Below, piece after piece: positions 1 through 12,000 of a DNA stretch of 64,000 nt. The notes below the pieces were generated by a model, which was given only the letters and a program-made list of their open reading frames with translations, was not told the origin of the DNA and did no database searches. Source of the stretch: Parelaphostrongylus tenuis (Eukaryota; Nematoda; Chromadorea; Rhabditida; Metastrongylidae); contig JAHQIW010004750.1 in the NCBI GenBank assembly GCA_019055375.1, positions 1 to 64,000 of the forward strand, given 5' to 3'. Each line of letters begins with the position of its first letter. Positions within the stretch are counted from its first letter, which is position 1. Both the position numbers and the translations under genes were made by a program.

Positions 1-85
1 GTATACTTGGCTGTTTTGCAAGAATCACATCGCCAAATGGACGCCCACCGGATATGCTATCACGGCAGAAATGACACTTGTACTC
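1..85 (-). CDS. lin-59: lin-59-like exon: PHD finger, last part (cut by window edge)
   Basis: After a CTCCTAAA/TTTAG-type acceptor the frame reads EYKCHFCRDSISGGRPFGDV then ILAKQPSI, giving the last Cys pair of the PHD finger and the start of the segment that leads to the BAH domain in ASH1 proteins. Open at the left edge. Confidence 0.8.
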
Positions 86-3000
86 CTAAAACATAAAGAA
101 AAATACATCTGATCTAAGATTTAAAAAGAGAGAAACAAAAGACCTAGAAAGTGACGGAAAAACACGATCGTATAAGGCGCTCACGGCGCAGTGGTTGAAG
201 GTGTTCTGCAACACCTATGTGGTGAATGATTCAATCTCGCCCCAAGGCCCACAAAATCTTCCACCTCTCCAGAACTGGCAGAATTGGTACTAGACTGTCT
301 GGGAGGAAAGCACCTGATTTCATTAATCGGTAGGCCACCACGAGTTACATGGATGCGGTGTGTTGCGCATCTCTCAAAAATTAACTAGAGCTGGCAATTC
401 TATCGGCTCGTTCCATAAATTTGGCACTAGAGAAATAAACGCAACCAGATAATTGAAATTGCATTATTTCAATATCGCTCAATTGCTCAATTTCTTGTAA
501 ACATCTTAGTATACAGCATGTCTATATTCGTTTTGAAATGGAGCTGTCATGGAAACAAATTCGCTTACTCTCAGGCACGAATGGCGAGTAGTAAAAAAAG
601 GCTAGTGATGCGCAAGCTCAAAATTGATGGAGCTTGGGGCGATGACACGGCTACAGAAAAGACCGCTAAGGAGTAATTCATGAAGTTCAAAGCTGGAGAG
701 AACAGTCTGGAGGATTACTCTCGCTCGGGCGTTACACAAAAAGCTCCATTGATCTTGTACTCCGCTTCACTAGCATTTTCCCTACGCGCCATTCGTGTAT
801 GAGTAACAAGCAACTGTTCCCAAGACAGCGCCATTTTGAAGCATGTATAGGCAAGCTGTGTACCAAAATGTTCGCATGAAATTGCCAAAACGTATGGAAC
901 GACCTAATATTATCGAGACGCATTTTTGAACTCTTTGAGGACTGAGCCTTTTGCTTCTCATTAAAATTTTAGTGATCATTCGATAGCTGAAATCTCAACG
1001 ATACTGATACTACACCTATTTCGTGAGATCTTTTTGATCTGATGATGCAGTGAAAGAAAGAAGGTTCATACTCGGCGGGCAGTTTTTGTCCAGTTAGGGT
1101 GTACGAATGGCTTGGATAGAACTTCATATCACTCGCAATTCATGGCGCCAATACGGATACGATTTGTGGATGTTTTTCAATAGAATCTTAGTAGTTACTT
1201 GATATCATAAATAAACGTGGTTTTAAAGCAAAGTTCGTTTTTCGATTAGATCTTCAAAGAGCAGTAAAATATCGAAAGGAACGCTCTGCATGTTTGGTAG
1301 GCCTAGCAAAATTATTTGGCAATATAAGATAAAGGTAAAATCCTAAGCTATAGAACGTCTGAGTAAACTTTCTTCTACAGTTCTAATACCGAAAACTTAG
1401 AAAATTCAACAACAACAAAAAAATTTAAACAGATAATGAAAATAGCGCGATTACACGCCGCGAGTGTGAACTCATTTTCGCTGCTACAGACCACTAGAAA
1501 AAATTTCTCAGGAAACAAGCCCAGTACTGGAATCGCCAAGGTTTAAAACTAATGAAGCAGATAAAAGTCTGAAGAAAAGGAAATGGCCCAGTATTCACAA
1601 GGTTGAAAAGTGTGGGCCTCTGGGCCAATATCGGATTACTAGTACCGAGGACTTTATAGACTTTACGACTGCCTGCTTCTACAATATAATACATATTAAT
1701 AATCATAAAGACAAACCGTATCTTGATCTACATCACTTAGACACTCGCTATGCAACCAAAAGTTACATGTGTCACATTGAGTCATTTCCCCGTCTTCCTC
1801 CAGTGAACCACAAACGCAGCGCACCTAAAACACATGACTACTAGTAAAAACAGCAACCCGAAACGATATAATCTCAGCACTCAGTAATTACAAAACTTCT
1901 TCCTTTGTACTACTAATTAGCAGCGTTATGATTTTCTAACTGTACATCCTGAATTGTTGAATGATATGCAAAACATCCGACCCACGAAAAAAGTTGAACT
2001 CGCGTTTAAACATACTTGGGGCACGCGCTGTCACTGCACCACAGAAACCACCGCTTCGATATCACTCTTCGATATTGTCTTCCGTAGTTGTCAGCAACTA
2101 ACCTTCAACGAGTTGGCCTGATAAGCACATATCAGCATTGTAAACAGTTGAGCAGACAGAATTCTTCAGATCCGAACCCACTGATGGGTGATTGTCGACA
2201 GCTCCAATACTTCATCTCGAAGAAAAAGTGGTAACAAGCGGTGGATTGGATAGTGTTCCCTTAGCACGCGCCCCCTTGCGCCTAACACGAGGGTTCAACT
2301 TCCACCTGAGGTCGAGAATTTTGCATATCACTCAACATTCCTAGATGTATGTTAGCAATAATTGATCTCTCACCTTGAGTCAAATAGTCTTGAGAACAAA
2401 AAAGTAATCAATGAATTGACAAGTCAGATTACCATAACTCGAAAAGTTTTCATCTGAATAGATGTTAATATCAGTACTGTTTATAAATAACATACCGCAT
2501 CATCCTTCTCATTCGCTTTTCCAAGCGGCCACGCGTCATCTGGATCATACTCACCGACCTGAACCTCATGTTGTAAAACAATATGGAAAACTGCTCTAAC
2601 GAAGTTTTCTCTTAATCCATAACGTACCGTCCCATCAGAGTGTTGCGACGAAAATCAATATTTATTTAGTGATCAGAAATCAGTAAGTGACGCGGGAAAA
2701 TAGCTTTATGAGATAATCCTTCTATTGGTCGGCTCATAAAGTGGGGAACTCAAGATGGGCTCAATGGGCTTTCAAAAATAGTTTCAAAGAGCCATAGTTA
2801 CCGCACCTAGGTAAATGGACGCACAGTACGTTATGGGTGAAACGCATTAGGAACTTGGAAACGGAAACCTTACCCGGAACTTTGAATCGATGTAGTCGAG
2901 GTTTGTATCCTGATTCACTAATCTGCTCTCTTTCCTTCGATCTCTTTTTGGCTTCTCGTCTTTTTCGAGTCTTCCAGGATCAGAAATATATCGCGCACGT

Positions 3001-6000
3001 AACGCCCTAAATGTTAGAGGAAATAACTATACATCAAAAACAACAGATAATTTGGTAACTGACGTGTAAGCTCGTTCGATATCATCATCAGCCAACTCGT
3101 CCAACCAGTGGCCCATTTCCGAATCGAAGTTCGCGACTATTTCCGCTTTGCTTATTCGTGAGCGATTTCGTTCAGCGCTAGACAGCAGTCGACAAACACG
3201 ATGATAGCCATGGATTGCTTTCAACGGAAGACGGCCATCGGTTCGGCGAACTCTGTAGCAACAGCACAAATAAAAACCTCTCACGATAGGATTACATATC
3301 CGAATTTCCGATCTCTCGATGACGTACGTGTTCAAGAAGGAAACACCATATGCCTACCTGTAAGCGACTCCTTTCAGTACCTTCCGTATGCCATCAAAGT
3401 GTGAGGTCGGTGAGCCAAATGAACCTCTCAAGCCTGTTACATATCAACATTTAGGCGTAGGATCCAATGATTATCTCAAAAAAAGATTGAGCAAATAGAA
3501 TACAGACAAAAATTAGAATAGACTAACCACTCGATACCGCGCGTGCTATACTACGTTGTCTGTTACGTATAAGGAATACACGGTCTCTGCGCACCTATAC
3601 GTTCTTCGTTGATTGACAAATCGCTAGCAGATGCAATGGGCTAAATCATAACACTCTAAATCCTTTTTAGTAAGTAAATTTAGTTTAAATCATATTTTTT
3701 AGCCTGGTTCTTTTAAGGGCATCTACCAAATAAAACTTATATATAATACAAATAAAAAACATGAACGATAGCCATATAGAAAAGACAAAGAATAAAGCTC
3801 TCGACGATGATTGATCCAGGAAGGATATGTAATGCATTCAACTCCATCAAGCACCGTATGAGGTGTAGAACTGCACTTTTGGTTCTTACAATGACTCGCG
3901 GAGGCCTACCGATGTAGCAAGCCCAGTGCTGTTGTCCTCCCAGATAAAGTCTACTACGAGGATTCGCAGAAGCCAGAGGGATTGAAGGCCTTGTGAGCTT
4001 TGGGCGAGAGATTGAACCACCGTACATCGACCGATCGACCGTGGCGTGTGTTGCACGCCACCTCTAACCATAGCACCGTACGCACCCTTATGTCAGACCA
4101 AGGTACAGATCAGGAAGAGTCTTCTTCACGTGCAATGTACAGATGGTTAACAAGATTTAGTACTAGATACAAGCCTTAAGGACGGAGAAAATCGTGAAGC
4201 GAAGTCTGAACTTGACGACAAACATCTTGAAACCAGTACTTGGAAAGTCCTTTTCTCGAAAGCTATCTAAGAACTTACAAAAAAGGAGAACAGGACAAGA
4301 TTCAGGATTTGCACGATTGTCAACCGTTCACTATGTAGAAGACTAACTGGGGAAGGTGAAAATGCCCGATGAGATGAGCGCCATTTTAGACTTAGTGATG
4401 AGCAAAAGATAACTGTCGTAATAAATTCTATGCTTACTTCACTTGCTTTTCTTTTTTACGACCCATGTTTCAATCACTGTGCTACGTAACTTATTCTCAT
4501 TGAAACCAGCAAAAAATGTTGCATTGGGTTATTATACGAATCACTGCACTGATACGAAGCTCTCAATCATTCTGCCAAGTCTTTTTTACACCAAAACATA
4601 GTTAGAATGACTTTTTCGTTCCCGACCGATAAAATCAAGTAGTACTTCAGCATTGCTTTTAAATGATCTACCGCCTCACAATGGCTGGGAGGTGTTCTTG
4701 GGTGTCGGACTGCGAATTACAGCAGGGGTTCAACCTCTAAACAAGGTCACTCAAACTGTGAAAAGTCTGACGTTTCCACATGGAAAGCCCAGCTAAGAAT
4801 TGAACGTACCAGGAATGACTACCGGCCCTGGCAGCTATTACTTGCAAAATGGTAATTATAGTAGATGTTCCGCTAAACAACTTCTATTTCCTTTGCGCCG
4901 CGCATGCACATATTATAGATAATACAACACTATGTTAAATTTATCGAATAAGCATAACATTGTATCCTGTGGACACTGCGTCAAATAATCGGAAGGCCGA
5001 CGTAATTAGCGTGTTCATCTGCCCGAGATCGCGATGTACCCAGGACATTGCCGATGGCGACACCCGTCGACGACATGGTTGCTCAGCGGTCAAGGAAGAC
5101 GGCGATGGTGGAGAATCACGCCCAGAGTAGCATTCATTACTCTTTACGATCCCATTGCTTGCTCGTTTCCTTTATCTTCTTCTTCTCATCTATCGATAAT
5201 GTTAACTAGGTGTCAAGATATCAGCTATCTGTTACCCCTTCCGATCATGTATCTCGAATCAATCACACACTTTTCGACGTCGTCACTCACTTTCCTTGGC
5301 ATCAACTTTTTCGTTCTCTTGTATGATTGAGTTCGCTAGTTGCTGTACATATGTGTATATTTTTTGATATGTTTAGGTTGTTCGTTATAAGGATAAATCC
5401 TATTCCAAAAATCCGCGTGGCAGGTCAAATCAAGACGACGCAAGAAGCAGTACTCTCTCGCAAAGTGTACAAGACGACGCAACTATCACTGAAACTATAA
5501 TAGTAATCTCCCTATGATCCATAAGTGCCGTCGAGTGCTCTAAATTGATGACGACCTAAAGGAGCTCTGGGTACGCTTATCTCAGGACTCCGAGGAACAA
5601 AACAGCTGAAACCAGCGTAGCTTCATGGTCTTAATCAGCACAGTTCGTGAAGGACGTAGCATCCAAGTATCAAAGGTATCGCAGTACAACAGCTTTGAAA
5701 AAAATAAAACCATCACAACAGAGAAATAATCGAACGAAATCGATCATACACTACACAAAAACATAGCATGAGTACCAAGTAGATCAATAGAAAAAGTCAA
5801 TCGAAACAAATCCCTCTAAACAACTACATCCAACCACTGGCTGCTTAAGTAAGACGTCTTTTAAAAAATTTTAGGAATGAAACCGCAAAAGGTGAATAGA
5901 CTGAAATACGATACCCTGTTTCTTCTACTAATTTAGAATTTGACTAGCAAACTACCGTCGTTTTTACGCAAGGCGACACCACCTCGCAAGATCTACAACA

Positions 6001-9000
6001 TTCAGATCACCATTGAAGACCAGCTAAAAAAGGTTCGCCACATGAACCACTCTGGAGTTCCCGTATTCTAGTCAACGGAATAAATGTACTTGTAGCTCGA
6101 TATCAAAAGTAAACAAAATTCATTGATCCTTCCCAACAGAACCTAGGTTGAATAGGGACCGCAAGATACTTCTGCACCAAGTAGGAGATCAATGGAAAAA
6201 TAAACAAATGAACGAATAAATAAACAACTAACCGCATTACGTGCCATCACAATACGCTTTCGACAATCGCTAATACCACAATTGCAATCTTTGCTAACAG
6301 GCAAAGAGTCCGTTCATGTCTATAGTGACTTCGGCTCCTGACGCGATCTCTCCTAACGAGAATAAACCAGCACGATAATTACCGTTCACCGACCTAAACA
6401 AAGTAGATGAATGGACTTTCCACCAAACCTCCTTTGGCTTTATCTTCAAATTTTATAGAGAATCCTCTCAATCTTCCTCTCATAGAAGCAAAACATAAGA
6501 AAAACTCAGCGATAAGACCTACGAAGGACAGAGCTCTTGACCCTGATCAGTCTCTAAGGCTGCGTCATACATAGAATTCTCTTTATCTTGCACCGTTTGA
6601 CGTGACTGGATGCATATCTAGCCTTTACAGTGACTCGCGGTGGCCTACCTATGTATCACGTCAGTGGTGCTTCACACACACCCCACAGCCAAGCTTGGTA
6701 GCAATTCACCGACCTCGGAGGGATGGAAAGCTTGGCTGAGCCTCGGGGCACGATCAGACCATCGCTCACACCACATGCGTACCTATAACGATACCGACAA
6801 ACATAACACATAGACTGAACCCACCACACTTCAAGCCTCGCATTCGGTCTGCACGACTGACGAACATAACGAGAAACATTGCCGCGAACAGTGGCATCAA
6901 TGAAGAGACGAGATGTTAAACAAAGAATAATCGGTGATGTCTCAGTCTTCGAATACTCTTCCCAGCGCTGTTTAGCATCTTTGAAGGATAGAACGTCACC
7001 GGCGAACTCACACTATAAGACTTTTTTTTTTTTTGAAAACAGCTATGGAAGAACAAGAAAATAAAAGAACTTCGATAACAAATGACAGTTTCTTTTCTGT
7101 TATCCGGTAACACGTGAATATTTGACCCCATTTGCGGGACAAGAAATTATCATAGGAGTAATCATTCGAAAGTTTCTATCTCTAGTTAGCGCGGTACGTA
7201 GCCGGTTTTTTAAAACACCCCTTTACAACGCTGTTAAATCCAAAATAAAATTTTGTTTAACACAACCACCCGTTTATTTTCCCATCTCCCTTATGTCTTG
7301 CACGGCGAAACTCCTTCCTTGGATTAAAAGTACTCTTTCAATGGCACAGGTCTCGAAGAACTCAAAAATGTGATCGCTCAATTTTACTCAGTTTAGATTG
7401 GGAATTTTTCCTCTGCTTTGAAATCAACTCCAGATAAAACGATTGACCAAATACTACGAGATTTTCTTCAAATGTTCGTATGCTATTCGTGCTTGCAGCG
7501 ATTATGCGGGTGATAAAAATGAATGCACACAGCGAGGGTAAAACACAATTTTATTTTGTATAACACAGCGTTGTAAAACGGTCACGTAGCGCTGTAGCCA
7601 GAAATCTTAACTTTCGAATGATTACTAACACTCCTATAAAGAATTCTCAAAAATTCATTCGCCCCTAAATAAGAGAAATGAAGCGCAATGACCTACCAAG
7701 AATTCGCCAGCTCGCCTGGTTTGTCTTGTTCGGAGAATTTTGCGCGTCTTCGAGCCACTTATCGTGAATGTCTTCGTCACATCATCTCGCCAAAATTTCT
7801 AAGAGAAACGACTCGAAAATAAAACGGGATTTCCAGCGAAAGAGAAGATGTATGAGATCTCACCAACCTTATTCGCACATAATGGAGCAGTACAACTTGG
7901 TGGGCATTGTACACGAAGAGCACGATTCACGCACTCCGAATCCGAAGTGCAGGCGCCACGTGTACAACCACATGACAACACCGGTGACTCCCACTCAGGA
8001 AACGAACCAGTAGAGATACCTGAATAGACATACAACTTTAGCACATTATTTCAATTGATCCGTCGTCACAGTGTTTTTCTTTCCACCATGCGGATCCCAC
8101 TACTTCTAGCATTGAATTCGTTTTTCGACTTCTTCGTGAACGGCGTAAGATACTGGTCGAGCGAGTCTCCTTGCAATCTCGAGGGTAGCCTTGCTGTGGC
8201 GTTCTATAGGACGTTGTTGTTGACTGCCGGAGAGCAGTGGGGAATGGAGCTCCCTCCGCGCGCGCCGTGACCAACAGCACAACCACTCGGCCACGGCGCC
8301 CCATTATGATATGAATCAGTAACGATAATACGTGATAAACTTTCGGCGTTGATCAATCCTGAGGGATGCGCCATGCATTTCTCTTCATGCACCATCGTTG
8401 GAAATCGTAGACTGAATGCATATCTGGACCCTTTGCAATGCCCACGGTGGTCTACCACTGAATCAAATTGCAGCGATGATACCCTCCGTGACAGGTTCTA
8501 TACTGATTCTCCTACCTCGCAGACACGGCAAGCCTAGTGGACCTTGAGCGTGGATCGAACCATCGACCCGTATGCGTCACAGAGCACTTTTAGCTAGTGT
8601 GCCAAGCGGGCCCACTAGAAATTAGTAACAGTCAGGAAGAAAGACTTACTCTGAGAAATTTCTTCGTACTCCTTTTCTCGCTTGCTATGGTTCGGTGCTT
8701 CACAACATGCTGCTCTTTTCGCTGACGATGATGCAGGCGACCGACTGAAATGCAATAATGACACCTCCCTCTTCTACGTGAATATTATAGAAAATGTTCT
8801 AAACGTTGTAAATATTGTGTCGAATGGTAGAAAATTCACGAGCAAATATCCAGTAATGTTTAGTGATATGCAAAACTGTAAAACTTCGGCCAGAGAGAAA
8901 AACCTACAGAAAAGAATGGCAGAACAGGAGTTCCGTAGTGCAACGGATAAAATGAGCCCCGGAGAGGTGAGAGCCAGGCTCAACTCCTGCCCAACATTCG

Positions 9001-12000
9001 AAGTTTTGCACATCACTCAACATTATCGGTACCTATGTATAAACACGATCTACATATACCCGTCTACACATAATATACATATTGATATATATGTGTATGT
9101 GCATATACGTACACATGTACATGCATATATACCACATGCGTATATGTGCATTACGTACAATGTATATAATATATATATATATATACGGCATGTGTTATAT
9201 CATGTGACACACGTATGTTCTATATACATGTACGTAATGTGCATATCGCATATATATACAGATATATAGATATATACATAGTATATACGTATACGCATAT
9301 GTATATACATAATATGTACGTACAAATGTGCATATGTACATGTATATGTACATATGCGTATATACATGTATATATATGTAATCTGATAACATATTCCGAA
9401 CTTTCATGAGGTCTGTTATGACCCTTATATAATGCAGGACACCTGTTTCGCCGTTACAGCCTCAATATTTGCACGGTGTGTTTCGATTCAGCCAGTTCCA
9501 CGGAGAGTTAATAGATCACATCGTTATAAGTGAAGTCTCAATAACACTCGTAAAAGAAAGGTGCGACAATGTACGCTTTACTAGCCACCGGCAATCGACT
9601 ATATAACAGTGCCCGATGAATGATTTTATTACCTAGAGGCAAGCGCAAATATTTCGGCGTCCATTCCTCTATATAGAGGATATGTCCCTGTGGAACTGAT
9701 GAACCGAAAGACACCGTGCAACTGACGAGGCTGTAACACCGAAGCAGGTGCCTTGCACTGTGTAAGGGCCATAACAGACCTCATGTAAAGCTCAAAATAT
9801 ATCACCAGATTACACTGTTTGGAGCGAGGCTTCAATGACAGTCAAAAAGAAAGGTATTATTGGTATATAGATAGCTATATGTCGATAGATTTCTTTTCAT
9901 TTAACCGCTTTTTCGCAGTGTATATAAGTTTAGATATACCCAGTGATGTGATGTGCAAACGCTTCGCGTCAGGCGAGACTCGAACCTACAAGTCACCCTA
10001 TCCGGAAGTGGGTGCGCTAACCCGTTGCACTACTGACGCCCATTTTGCCTACCGCTCTCTCTACGCTACAATCTAATATCAAAATCACTACTTCGAAAAG
10101 CGGTTCTATGGAAAATTCCTGTCGATCACTGAGAAATACTTACCATTCCGCTTCTTTTTCTCTTTCCGCACTGTCATTACGCCGTTTACGAGAGCGTTTC
10201 TCATGCCTGCCTCTCACAGGAGAAGACTCAGAGTTGTCATATTTCTCTTGTTGCTCCGGCTTGGATGATTCCTTGCTAAATTTCTTCACAATCGTCTCTC
10301 TTCTCCGACTGATTCGATCAGCAGCACGCTTTTTCTCATCGTCCTTTTTTCTCTTCTTCCTCACTTGCTCCCAATTTACAGCCCATAAATTTTCACGGTC
10401 TTTGCAAGTCCGCCGATCGGATTTCTCCCAGAGGCTGCTAATGTGCATGTTTTGCAAGTTGATCGTTGTTGATTCCAGAAGAGATGCAACCTGAACATGA
10501 AGAAAATATGTCAAAATCGATCGATATTATTTGGTATTCTACATAAACAGAAAGTAACTTTCACCTGTTCTCTGAGCATCTTCTTTATCGCCTCTCGATA
10601 TCGCTTCCTTATTTCGATCTGGTCCTCCATTATAGACTCGGATGGGACTTTATGCTCTACAGATGGTGGAGACGTCATGGAAATTTGATCAGTAACAGCA
10701 GAAATGTCTTGTGACCCCCCTCTTTTCTTCGTACTGTCTTCACATGATAGCGCTACTCCCAACTTTGTCATCGTACCATTAGATGTTCGACCATGGGAAG
10801 CTCGAGAGGTGCTGCGAGTAGCAACCCTCGGCATCGGTGACGGTTCTTCTTCGCTTATCTTAGGATCCTCGGCTGCACCACTAGTAGGACGAGCTCGTTT
10901 TGGACCATTTTCCTTAAAATCACCACGAAAAACATATTATCACATAATATAAGAATTTTTAATAGCTTCGAGGATAAAGAATTCTGCATAAAACTATTGA
11001 AGAAACTACGTCTATAAAGTGAGAGAAGACAATTTACCTGTTTGTTACTGCTCTTCTTTTTGTTATTCGATTGTCGTCGCTTTATAAGATTGGCTATAGC
11101 GTTTGCTTTCTCGGGATCCAACATGATGAGCTGCTCAACGATATCCTTAGAATCCATGCTAGGCGTGATTGATATTGATGGAGTAGGCGCAGTCTCACAT
11201 TCTGAACCATGAGCCGAGGTCGTATCCTCTCGTAAAGATATACAGCTGAAAGCAAACGAGGCACTTCAAAAAAAATTAGAACAATTGTTCAAGCCAGAGT
11301 GATCGATGATTAATAACCTCATGAAAGACGTCCTAATCTAAACTGACGGTTTTCATTTATTTTTTTAATTTTAACAAAACTCGCATCACACTTTCATTTT
11401 GCGGATCCCAAGACTCAGTTTCTCACATTCTTGCTTAGCTTGAGGATTTCGTTATCTTCATGAACGCTGTAGAATGATGGTCGTGCAGATTTCTTCGCAA
11501 TCTCGGGCACAGCTAGGCTCGTTCCATAAGGCGTTCGCTGACTGACTGGAGGAGAGTATTGGGAGGACCAGCTTCGCAACAATGATGAGCTCGTCTATTT
11601 CTCATAAAGCAAGTAGACTGCAACTCATAGGAGTAAAATGAAAGTGGAACATTACTACTGAAGGACCTTTAAGAGAAAACACGAGAACCTAGCCCGCATC
11701 TCAAATTTCGCAAAAGAAATTTCCAATGCGGCGTATGGACACAACATGATCCATGACATGAACATTCATACGATCGAAAAGTTCGAGAGATCGACTTTCT
11801 AATAGCCTCGGCATCAAAATTAATTATCAATCAGATAGGTAACTTAGCTCTTTAGCTGGCACGAGGTTGGCAGACGACGTTGGTGTTGTCGTTGTTCGTT
11901 ATTGTTGATAGATCGCTGTACGGACTGCTGGTTGACGTTTCGGCGACACCGCCTTCATCGGAGCCTGGACGTAAACTGTTTTTGATATTTGTATGAGTCG

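Noticed and set aside
8682..9269. 195-codon plus-strand open frame, the longest in the window
   Set aside because: It is built from a family B element and the AT/ATGTAC satellite; the C-terminal half is a Tyr/Ile/His repeat dictated by composition.
9958..10042. Possible functional tRNA gene on the minus strand
   Set aside because: The acceptor and D stems pair, but the anticodon loop would be 11 bases and related copies are dispersed with inverted ends.
10045..10494. 149-codon plus-strand open frame
   Set aside because: Antisense shadow of the basic exon of the lin-59-like gene, which has matching splice phases and composition.
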